Shown here: in pieces, positions 24,042-33,492 of the stretch
Layout: each line of letters begins with the position of its first letter
Numbering within the stretch: position 1 is the stretch's first letter
Assembly (NCBI GenBank): GCA_000827325.1
Contig: KN832887.1
Span: 901,337-965,336 of the forward strand
DNA from: Oidiodendron maius Zn
Taxonomy: Eukaryota; Ascomycota; Leotiomycetes; Myxotrichaceae
Reading direction: 5' to 3'
DNA length: 64,000 bases
Position numbers and translations under genes: made by a program
Notes under the pieces: model-generated
What the model saw: only the letters and a program-made list of their open reading frames with translations
Told to the model about the DNA's origin: nothing
Databases searched by the model: none

Positions 24042-25182
24042 TGTCGAAGCGCATAGGTTAACTTCTGGCGTCACTTCATTTGGCACGATGCGCACGGGTG
24101 AATGGCCGAATGATCATTTGACATACAAGTAGCAAAGATAATCGTGGTGAAAGGGACAATTACGGCTCTATCTCGCCTTCTTAACAAGTATGCTTCTGCG
24201 AATGAAAAATGGTATATACATTATCATATGCAAGGCAAGTTTTTATTACCAAACTTGACACTGAGAGGAGATTTAGAATCTCTTTCTCTTCGGAGCCTAT
24301 CCAAATTGCGCTCGAGGATCTCATGCCAGTATGCCCTAGGTGCCAGCATCAAATCTTGCTCTGTACCATTGGAAATCTTTTTGTTGTTCACGAGCACCTT
24401 CCATTCTATCGAGTAATGAAGACAGCTTGGCTCATCCTCATCATAGCTATTCTGTTCATCCCATTCGTCCAGGCTAAGGAATTGAAGCTTTGGCCGTAGC
24501 GGTGGCTGATGGGAAGGGCTTTCGGTGGAGAGGGCTCGCTTTATTCATCGTGGAACGCTGGCGGGCGATACTCAAGGCTAGTGAAGGCAGGAACTTAAAT
24601 TCGCACAGGATTTCCGAAGTCAAACATTACTTTCAAGAACATTTCAAGGGCTTTCTCTTCCGATTGCTCACAGCGAGAACAGCAAGTGCAGCTACGTGGC
24701 TGTGCATAGAAATAAATTTCTGGAAGAACGCCACACTCACCTAATTAGGTATAGTATATAATATACCGTTTTACGAGTCTCGTGACAATCAATACAACAT
24801 ATATAAACGCGGTAAGTCTTATACGCTTATTAAGACGCTTGGCATTTTGTGTACCTCCTCCTTTTTGTCCGGATAAACTCGACATGTAGGTTTCCTTTTA
24901 CTCTATGTCTTCAAAGCCTAAAGCTATATTCTCTCTTGACAGGGCCTTCGTATAATAATCCCGAGATCTAGAAACAAGCCGATAGTTGTAATAGAACAGG
25001 GGGGGACAACTAAAGATGGTTTTGATGTCGTCGACAGGATAATCGATAGCATAACCACAACTATAATATTTTCTCACTATAATCTGAATTCTTATAGAGA
25101 AATAGCCAAAGAATAATTGCACGCTACCTATAACTTTATATACTTGTAAGAGAGAAATTTAAAAGCCCTAAACAATGAAGTC
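24042..25182. other. 3' flank of HET gene inside element I
   Basis: Short frames only. A leftward frame at 25122-24898 encodes a Tyr-rich peptide with no recognised motif. AT-rich towards the right repeat. Confidence 0.35.
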
Positions 25183-25225
25183 TTCTCGGCACGGGGGGTT
25201 TCTCGCTACGCCGGGACGGACGTTA
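25183..25225 (-). repeat. right terminal inverted repeat of element I
   Basis: Reverse complement starts TAACGTCCGTCCCGG and ends CCGTGCCGAGAA; pairs with 20769-20811. Confidence 0.6.
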
Positions 25226-25530
25226 TAGCACTACACGATTATCTAGTACTTCGTATGCCATCCAGTAGCTACAATCACTGCTGCTACCCTATCTAGCATA
25301 CTATTTAAGCATAATTGAAATATCTTACTAGGTATAGCTACCTAAGCCTTAATAAGTGCTTGCTCTAGAGCCCAGCTGTGAGTGGTGGATTCTGCTCGTT
25401 TGATGGAGCCGCGACGTTGAAGTGTTGTGTCTTTGGAGATAAAACATTTGAGGCGCACTTAGGGAAAGAGGAAGTGGATCGGCGGCAGGCATCATCCCTG
25501 GCAAGGCTGTCTGTGTCTACTAGCACAACA

Positions 25531-26592
25531 ATGCCTCTGACAGACTTTCCTATAGGATTGCCTGCGGTTATAAATGAGCTGGTGCTCACCGAAGCCTTTG
25601 CCCGCAAGTATGCTCCGATCCAGATGCTGAACGTAGACGAAGTTTTACTTGCACTCTACCATCGACGGCTTCCTTCCACACATGATTGTGAAAACGGTTG
25701 ATAGCCAGAACCCTCATCCATTCTATATAGGGCCTCTGGACCGCCAAGTGCTTGGTATGCAAGCCATAGCTCTTGGCGATCGAAACACTAATCAAACAGC
25801 CCGCTTACGCACCAGCGCCGACCTCAATCGTCCGAGTGATACTCAAGATTGGATGCCAGGTACCAGAGCAGCTCCTAACGGCCTGACTTCCTATGCTGTG
25901 GTTGCAAAAGGGGGAAATGGTTATCTAGATATCACTTACTGGTGGCTGTTCAGCTATAACCAGGGCAAGACATTTGCAGAAACCAGCTGAGGAAACCACG
26001 TGGCGGTATGTTACCCGGCAAACCCGGTGACCAGCATGTAGCTAATATATCCCCAGGACTAGGAGCACCTTCGCGTTAGTCTCAGTGGAGTAGATTTCAG
26101 TGGCCCAAGTTCAGAGCAGATTTCCAAGATCATGATATCCGCTCACTATGACACTCCCGTCTCCCCTCCCAATCAGTGCGAGCTCTATGGGAGCCAGGTC
26201 CTAGTCAGTGCTGCCCCATCTCTCTCTCTTTCCATACTTCTCACCTCTAACACAACCTTATAGGCCCATCTCGCCAGCGCCGATCATGAGATTCATCCGC
26301 ACGCTGTCACCTACGACCGTCCGCAAGGCACGCACGATTATTGTAAAACCAACCCCTACGAGTTCGACCAGTGCCTAGGAATCATCGAAATCTATCAGTG
26401 GGACGAAAAAACGCAGAATTTCGTGAACCCTTTTCCGAGGCCCCTCCTACGTACACGGATCCCAGCTGGGCGCTCTATCGAGGACACTGGGGCAATTGGC
26501 AGAGAGGTAGTCTCCTTGGGATGGTTGCGAAGTTGGAAAGCGGGCCTGAGGGCATTTTTAAGTCTTTTGAGTATCCTACTGCTGCCTCGTAG
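25531..26592 (+). pseudogene. Vps62-like protein, decayed
   Basis: Pieces in three frames follow the order of fungal Vps62-related proteins: FARKYAPIQMLNVDE (25590-25645), then after a small indel FYLHSTIDGFLPHMIV and the central LDITYWWLFSYNQGK (to 25990), then GNHVA, a plausible intron (26005-26056) and EHLRVSLSG..ISAHYDTPVSP.. (26065-26190), then HLASADHEIHPH..DYCKTNPYEFDQC (26270-26375), and after another frame change DPSWALYRGHWGNWQRG (26455-26515). Nonsense changes include TGA before GNHVA and TAG where the family has Trp in the D-W-E-H motif, a G>A change as left by RIP. Not functional. Confidence 0.7.
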
Positions 26593-27241
26593 GAGGATAG
26601 CGAATGTTAACGGCAGATTTGGGGAGATAGTCGAGATATGGAGGTCTTGAGGGGAAGAATTGGATTACTGCATGCCAACCCCAAGCCAGCTCACCCGACG
26701 AGGCCTCCTAGCCCTGTTGGTGGGTGATTAGGTTATCTTAGCTTAAGACGTTTCAAAAAAGGCATCCTTTCCAGAAATCGCTCTGATTGATGACAATAAC
26801 ATTGGAGCGAGTCTTATATGAATGCATTTAAGTATGACGAAGTCCGGGGCAATAAAATGGTTAATGAGAAAGTCCAATGACGGTGAAAATGGGACGCAAG
26901 CGTGATCATGTGACAGAACGGAGGGTCGAAGTAGTACCCTAGTTCTTACATGGCTCGAGTCAAGGGTTATCTACGTATAATAGCGAGCTATTTATGTATA
27001 TTAAGGGCTGGGCTCCTTTTCAGGGAAGGGTAGCATTTAGTTTTCTTATTTCCCGGGCAAAATATACCATGTTACTTGCACCTCGCCCTTCCACCCTCCA
27101 ACCCCCTGCTGTCAAAAGTTGACTGCCAACCGTTTCAATTTGTAAGGTTAGGCCCCTGATGCTACAGTTGCCTTGAATTTGACCTCTAATTCAGGCCAGC
27201 TCCATCATTACCGATAATGATCAGTAATGAAGCACTTCTCA
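26593..27241. other. intergenic
   Basis: 3' flank of both the Vps62-like pseudogene and the acetolactate synthase gene; nothing recognised. Confidence 0.4.
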
Positions 27242-28933
27242 TTACCTAAAATCATTCGGAATGACATTCTTCATCAAGTCGATACTGTGACTATAGTCAA
27301 TTCGGATGTCCACAATAGACACACCGTCCGTCAGTAAAGCAGTCTTCATAACTGCCTCTAGGTCACTAGCATCGTTCACCCGGAAGCCGGTAGCTCCAAA
27401 TGCCTCGGCAAACTTAACGAAGTCCACACCCCCTAGGCTGATGCCTGAACTACGGCCGTATTTAGCCTCTTCTTGAAACTCCACCATGTTGTAGGCGGAG
27501 TCGTTCCAGATGAAATGGGTAATCTTGCAACCTTTCTGCACTGCCGTTGACAACTCCTGCGAGGTAAACATAAAACCGCCGTCCCCACTGATACTGACGA
27601 CCTTGCGCGAACACGGGGGATCTTGGACCAGGTTGGCGGCAATTGCCCATGGAAGCCCGACTCCCAGTGTTTGTTGACCATTGGAACAGAGGAGGTGGTG
27701 CGGGAGGTATGTGTAGAAATACCGCATCATGTAGATATAGACCGTCCCAACATCGACCGATACGACCGTCTCTCGCGGGAGAAGCTTTCGCAGCAGATAT
27801 ACAAAATGAATGGGCTGTACTGGCCCATCACACGCCGCTTGCTGTGCAACTGCTTGCCAGCTGTACAATTCCTGCCGAACCTCTTCTAGTTTGATCTCGT
27901 GGCTTGCCCAGAAATCCGGTGCGTTCTTATGGAGATTTCTCCTAAGGCTGTCCACAACCGCGGCTGGGCCGCCAACCAGCTCTACTTGAGGATTGTAATG
28001 AGCCGAAACATTCGCTTCCGTATAGTCAATATGAATGATGGTATTATTTGTCGGATTGACATTCCACAGTTCAGCATCATACTCATAAGGGTCGTACCCA
28101 ACGGTCAAGATGAGATCTGCGCGGGCGAGTACCTTGTCTCCCGGCTGATTGCGGAACAGGCCAACTCGGCCATAGAAACGATGCAGCAGGTTTTCACTGA
28201 TTGCACCGGCTGCCTGGAAAGTCTCCACGACCGGAAAGTTGAAGTCTGTGGTGAGTTGTTGCACGGCCGCTACGATTGCTTCGTTGGAGGATCTCATACC
28301 GAGCAGAATCACAGGCCGCTTTGAAGACAATAGCTTCTCGAGGGCGAGTCCCTGCAGGCCGGTATCACTTGTCCCATAGCTGGGAACATCGAAATTATTT
28401 CTTGGAAAGGGCGGAGTCCCAATCAGAGTACTCTGGATCAGATCCATGGGTATTGCCACTGCTGTTGCACCCTGGGGGAATATGCGGGCGGTCCGAAAAG
28501 CGTTGGCGATTGCCTCACTGACTTGGTCCTCCACAACCACCTGCACCACGGACTTGCAGACCCCGTCCAAAACCTTCATAACATCTAAACTCTGATGCGT
28601 ATGTCTGGCCGCCTGCCGACGGGAAACCGTGCCAGTCAATGCCAACACACAATCGCCCTCCGAGGTCGCCGTGGCCAACCCGGTGACCAGATTGCCGGTG
28701 CCAGGCCCGGATGTAACGAGACACACGCCTGGAATGCCGGTCAAGCGACCGACTGCTGCTGCCATGAAGGCGGCGTTTTGCTCGTGTCGGCAAACAATCA
28801 ATCGGATGGTTGGATGATCCATCAATGCATCGAAGACGCCGTCCACTTTGGCGCCCGGAATGCCAAAGACGAGCTTGACGCCTGCATTATTTAGACTATC
28901 CACAATCACATTTGCTATATTTCGGGTCGCCAT
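27242..28933 (-). CDS. alsS: acetolactate synthase, bacterial catabolic (AlsS/BudB) type
   Basis: A single intronless frame of 563 aa. It is a thiamine-diphosphate enzyme: the catalytic glutamate is E51 in CRHEQNAAFMAAAVGR, the pyruvate/FAD-like middle domain follows, and the ThDP/Mg motif starts at G450 (GDGGFMF) and ends with NDSAYNM. The opening VFGIPGAKVDGVFDAL and the HQSLDV loop match catabolic acetolactate synthases that condense two pyruvate to 2-acetolactate, rather than fungal Ilv2. The N-terminus starts directly with the ThDP fold, so no mitochondrial leader is present, unlike Ilv2. It is divergent from an acetolactate decarboxylase gene 903 bp away; together they would make acetoin in the cytosol. 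Absence of introns and bacterial-type sequence suggest horizontal transfer. Other ThDP decarboxylases are less likely given the neighbour. Confidence 0.88.
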   Translation of the reverse strand: MATRNIANVIVDSLNNAGVKLVFGIPGAKVDGVFDALMDHPTIRLIVCRHEQNAAFMAAAVGRLTGIPGVCLVTSGPGTGNLVTGLATATSEGDCVLALTGTVSRRQAARHTHQSLDVMKVLDGVCKSVVQVVVEDQVSEAIANAFRTARIFPQGATAVAIPMDLIQSTLIGTPPFPRNNFDVPSYGTSDTGLQGLALEKLLSSKRPVILLGMRSSNEAIVAAVQQLTTDFNFPVVETFQAAGAISENLLHRFYGRVGLFRNQPGDKVLARADLILTVGYDPYEYDAELWNVNPTNNTIIHIDYTEANVSAHYNPQVELVGGPAAVVDSLRRNLHKNAPDFWASHEIKLEEVRQELYSWQAVAQQAACDGPVQPIHFVYLLRKLLPRETVVSVDVGTVYIYMMRYFYTYLPHHLLCSNGQQTLGVGLPWAIAANLVQDPPCSRKVVSISGDGGFMFTSQELSTAVQKGCKITHFIWNDSAYNMVEFQEEAKYGRSSGISLGGVDFVKFAEAFGATGFRVNDASDLEAVMKTALLTDGVSIVDIRIDYSHSIDLMKNVIPNDFR

Positions 28934-29836
28934 AGCGATCTCTCTAAGACTCTGTTATGTTGTTGGTACTGACGAAACTAGAAAGGAAGGAAAATAAAAC
29001 TGGCTGGCAGGAACGTCATCAATCATCGTGTGTTCTCCACCCGAATGTAAAGTCAATAAATGGCACATTGATTCGTTGATTGCTATGCACGCTGATTACT
29101 TAACCGCGAGCACTTAGTTCTGTCGGGTCTCTGCTTCCTTGGGCCCACCAAGGTCTCGTAGACGAGTGTGTTAATTGTCCGCCCACAAATGCAGAGATTT
29201 GGAAACCTTCATCCCACGGTTGTAAGATTACGGAGATCGCGCAATCTAATAAACCGTGCTACTAAGCCGCCCGCGACATGGCAGCGCTGCCATTAGCTCA
29301 TCGGATAGATATCTAACTAATGATATACAATAGGACGATATCCTCTATATGTAAAACCAGGTGACACTGCCCGCTACGCTCCAAAAAACCCCTATTGTAT
29401 TATTACTGCTTCGCTTTGGCGAGGGGTGTTGGCAAATTAAATTCGGGAGAGAGCCCCGACACTCCTTTCCTTTAATTATTCTATTGGATGGGATTTTTAT
29501 CCAGGAAGTGACCCTCCTAACCCCCACCCTTTCCTACTATATCTCGTACTATATAATATTCCGCCCGGTAAAATACGCTCACATGAAAGTATTTCTTGGT
29601 CGGTAAAACTTCGGACGCGATGTTCTCGTTTCTGTTATCAGATCTGTTATAAGATGACTTACCTCCGTTTCAATTCGCCTCGCTCTTCCCATGCCAGTGA
29701 CCTCATGAGTGTATTGTGGAACGTATGACGACTGATGACAACAATAGCAAAAATTAAATCGGCAAAGAATCATATGCTCCGCCCCTACAGCTGTGCTTCT
29801 ATACTACCTCATTCCCCCTTTGCCTAGTTTAATCAA
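28934..29836. promoter_or_regulatory. shared intergenic region of the acetolactate synthase/decarboxylase pair
   Basis: 903 bp between the two divergent start codons, long enough to hold a bidirectional promoter. No gene is seen in it. Several TATA-like words lie near 29330-29350 and 29555. Co-regulation is inferred only from the arrangement. Confidence 0.45.
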
Positions 29837-30559
29837 ATGGCGCCTGATCGACTCTACCAATATTCGACGGCCTCTGCCCTCATGGCGGGCGTTGCATCGC
29901 GAGGGATACAACTCTCGGATCTGCTGTCGCACGGCTCACATGGTCTGGGAACAATGACAAGTATCAATGGGGAGGTGGTCATTCTGCAAGGCACCGCATA
30001 TCATCTCCAGTCGTCGGGAGAAGTTCGTGTGGTCGGAGTGGCAGAGCAACTTCCGTTCGCTATGGTGACCGCCTTCGAAAACGCAACGACGAGAACGTAT
30101 GCTACATTCCCCGGTCTGCGCAACAAACAGTCCTTGTTTCACTGTCTTCAGACGCTGTTCCTAGGCGCGGGGAATCGTTTTGTCTTTTTTGTTATAGAGA
30201 AAGCCCACTGCGACCAGATAACGGTGCGGGTTGTACGGGGTCAGCAGTATCCCCGCCAGCCATTGTCAGAATTGGGAGATACACAGAAAGTCAACAGCTA
30301 CCAGAGCGTGACTGGTAGTATCGTGGGATTCTGGTCGCCTGAATATATGGATGGCGTCTCGGTCAGCGGTCTACACATGCACTTCCTGTCGGAAGATCGT
30401 ACGTATGGCGGCCACGTGCTCGACTTGGAAGTGAAGCAAGAGATTGCCATGGAAGCAGCCGTTCTGAATGGTTTCGACCTGGAGCTTCCCGAGAACGAGG
30501 AGTTTGATCAGGCGACGCTTGGGGTTGGAGGTGAAGCATTGCGTAAAGTAGAGGGCTAG
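29837..30559 (+). CDS. alsD: alpha-acetolactate decarboxylase (AlsD/BudA type)
   Basis: A single intronless frame of 240 aa, the normal length of the bacterial family. It keeps the opening LYQYSTASALMAGV, the HGLGTMTSINGEVVILQGTAY block with the conserved acid E46, the arginines of the RVVRGQQYPRQP region, the zinc histidines H180, H182 and H193 in the GLHMHFLSEDRTYGGHVLD motif, and the C-terminal LELPENEEF with the active-site glutamate. The reaction is 2-acetolactate to acetoin plus CO2. There is no signal peptide, so it is cytosolic, unlike the secreted Bacillus brevis enzyme. Paired head to head with a bacterial-type acetolactate synthase. All metal and catalytic positions present; likely active. 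Confidence 0.93.
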   Translation: MAPDRLYQYSTASALMAGVASRGIQLSDLLSHGSHGLGTMTSINGEVVILQGTAYHLQSSGEVRVVGVAEQLPFAMVTAFENATTRTYATFPGLRNKQSLFHCLQTLFLGAGNRFVFFVIEKAHCDQITVRVVRGQQYPRQPLSELGDTQKVNSYQSVTGSIVGFWSPEYMDGVSVSGLHMHFLSEDRTYGGHVLDLEVKQEIAMEAAVLNGFDLELPENEEFDQATLGVGGEALRKVEG

Positions 30560-33492
30560 CTAAACAATAAATGGTTCAGGCATGCGATCCTATTATTATT
30601 TTGCCCCTATTTTGTTTTGCTGGCCAACCATTTGACTTGGTTGTGGATTTTGCTGCCGATTAAACTGCTTGTCTGAGCAAGAAATTTAGACAATGGAATG
30701 GGAACTTGCGTCAGGGTTGAAATTTGCTTTGATAACTGTCCTTACCTCTTAATCCTTTAACCCCCCCCCCCCCCCTCTGCGGGCCCTGCCCCAGATTCAC
30801 TAAGAGGAGGCGGAGGTATACCAATATCATCGAGCACCAAACTTGTTGCAAGTACAGCTTTACTGCATCATCGTATAGTATTCTGCGGCTAGCGTGGGAG
30901 GCACATATCCAGTCGGAGCATGGCAACATCAAGAGGCCTCCGCCACCCGTGCCCAACACAAGAATGCGGCGGGCTTGAGGCGGCCTTTCCCAATTTTTCA
31001 AAGCACATCAGCAACTTCTATGTAGAAAGATAGGCTTTTCTGATCAATTCTGCAGTGTTCACTGTTAGGCGCAAACGTGCAGTAAGGCTGCCCGACGTTC
31101 CAACCCTGCCAGTATGCCTCTCGCTCCCCACGGCCTCGTTAATCATTGATAATTTATTTATTTCTCTGCTCACAACATTCCTACGCTTCGGTACAAGCTC
31201 GATACAGCACGCCTTTTTAGGCGTGCATGAACAGAACCGCTTTTCGATACTCATTCGACGCCAGTCGCTCTCCGCAGTGAAGCCCCCGCATCTGTGCGAA
31301 GACCCTTACGTCTTCGCGCACCCCCAATCCCAACCGACCACCATAACCATAGTTTAGTCAACAATCAAGGTTATCTTAACCTTCCATATGTCAATCCTTC
31401 GAAGGTTGAACTGAAGCGGAATTCCATCGTGTGCGCTCTCGCTCACCTCGTTACGATCATCCGAGCTATCCTGAATGGCCGAATATCCTTCACAGTAACT
31501 TAGTTTCTTATTTTATAATGTTGCTGTCTTGGGATCTTAGTTTAGGGCGGCTGAGTGTTACGGACGCTTGAGCCATGTATTGTTCTACCTGGCAGGGATC
31601 CATAGGTTTATATATTGGCCATCATCGATCCTTAGCGGCTCGTGGAGGTGTAGCTGCATTTTGATCGCGCCTGAGTCGTGAGTTATAGTAGCTTGTGGGA
31701 GGTGGCGGCGGAAGATCCCATTTTTAATGATAACGCTGCTACCCTATAGGAGGAACATAAAAACAAATAACCCCACTGCGATGTATATATAGGCACAAGG
31801 GAAGGGCTTGTCGGAAGGGAGGTACTGCTGTACTGTATAGGCGGAGGCTAAGGCAAGCCCTTGGTACGACCTGAGGAAGAACTTGTAGGAGAGTTCGTGG
31901 AATGGAGGAAACATGAGGACCAGGAGGGGGCAGAGAAACGATGCTCCCTATAGAGGTTTAGTTTATGCTATAATAGTATAGTAGAGAATGTATAATAGCT
32001 GCAAACAGATTCTGGGCTACGCTAAGCAGGAGGGAGCTGCTAGACGCTGCTACTATAGCATAAAGGAGGACCAATTCAGCTATTATAAAACCAGCAGAAT
32101 GGTAAACGGTACAGATAGTATTAAGAGATAGTCCAAGTCGGTCTGTAAGAAAGGCGAGATATGGCCCTATAAAGAGGGGTATTATGTTTACGACCGCTAG
32201 GGTGCCTGCTTGATAACTGGTGTCTGAGATGGCGGAAGCCCTGAAGCCGATACAGAATAGGTTTATTGTGAAGTATATCAGCTGTATAGCGATACCTCTT
32301 TAGCTCTACAGTCCTAGAATCCGGTGCCGGTAGAGGAGGTACAGGTATGTTAGATGTTTTGAGGTGAAGAGGGAGACTTCGGTTACAAGTGGGATAAGAC
32401 AAGGGAGCAAGTGAACAATAGCAAAGACAGTAAAGATACCGCCTGCAGCAGTAGTGTAGATCTAAGTGAAATCTATAATGATTGGAAGTGCGATGTAGTC
32501 GCGAGAAAAGAGTGGATTTAGTAACAGACAGTAAAGAGATCAATAGAGGGGGTTATATTAAATAAAGGGAACAACGCGGTAGCATTAGCAAGGGACTTTA
32601 GTAGATATAAAGGGGGTATAGCGTTGTAAGTCAGTCCTGGGCTTTATAGGTTATAGCTTATAGGGGGCAAAGAGGAATCCGGATAGGAAGGGGCTATAGC
32701 CATCTTCCTTGTCGTCCTTTGCGAGTGCTATCTAGCATTATAGAAATATAGAGGCAAGCTGGTCTCTTCCTAAAGTGGTGCTCGTAATAGGCGTTCCTGG
32801 ATAGGGCGTTCCTAAATACGAGTTCCTAAGTAGACTCTCTAGAGAGGGACTTATACTAACCGGCAGATGTTGGACACATTACCTGTCTCAGGAGTTATTA
32901 GAGATCCGAGGCACCTCTAGCCTGATGCGGCGCCATGAGACATCACTCTGACCTTCGAATTTACACAGCAGCCTCGTCTTAGACATGCCGGTGGTCTAGT
33001 ATTTCAACCCAGAACATGAAGCTAGGAGTTCGTATTACTTTAGATACAAGACGTAGCACGAGGAATCAAGAAGCTTTGCTGACTCCTCGTGCTTTTAGAG
33101 ACAAGATCACATGATATAATATCACGTACCGCACACTTCGTCCCATGACAATGCGAGTCGACGGGTGCCTTTCCAGACTGGTACCCACAAAATTGAAGGC
33201 AGCGCCATAAATCAGGGTGCAGTCTTTTATAACTTTTCAAAATTTAGGGGGCAGTTTGTCAATTGATATAACTATCCCTCTTCATCTACGAGAGGGTGGT
33301 CAGCTATGATCACGAAGGCACTTTATAGCATAACCAACTGGCAAGGTACGCAAGGTAGTGTGACATGCTGACTGCAAGCGAAAGGCGGCTCGAGCGGCTG
33401 AAAGTAGAGCCCGACGGTCGACCCCCACATTCCAGCATATATCGACCGCAACCCCCTCCCACGTCTAGATACAGGAACGTCGGTTGATCAAG
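30560..33492. other. gene-poor region with repeat debris
   Basis: Contains a run of 16 C at about 30761-30776 and a TA-rich stretch from 31700 to 32900 with the look of RIP-eroded repeat sequence (many TAG/TATAG words). Near 33054-33095 there is an inverted repeat with 10-bp arms AGCACGAGGA/TCCTCGTGCT. The words around 33004-33027 recur, slightly changed, near 37577-37600. No gene could be supported. Confidence 0.4.

Larger units (their letters stand above)
20769..25225. mobile_element. element I: 4.46-kb segment bounded by 43-bp inverted repeats, HET gene as cargo
   Basis: The left end (20769-20811) and the reverse complement of the right end (25183-25225) share about 38 of 43 bases by eye, beginning TAACGTCC and ending GTGCCGAGAA. 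Both ends abut TA, as in Tc1/mariner-type target duplication. The inside holds one long HET gene (21505-24041) and no transposase-like frame, so it would be non-autonomous. The alternative is two independent solo copies of a short repeat in opposite orientation. A sister pair forms element II. Confidence 0.5.

Noticed and set aside
30761-30776. Run of 16 C.
   Set aside because: Simple homopolymer, prone to sequencing slippage; no function implied.
31700-32900. Possible retrotransposon body.
   Set aside because: No reverse transcriptase, integrase or LTR could be recognised; only RIP-like base composition remains.
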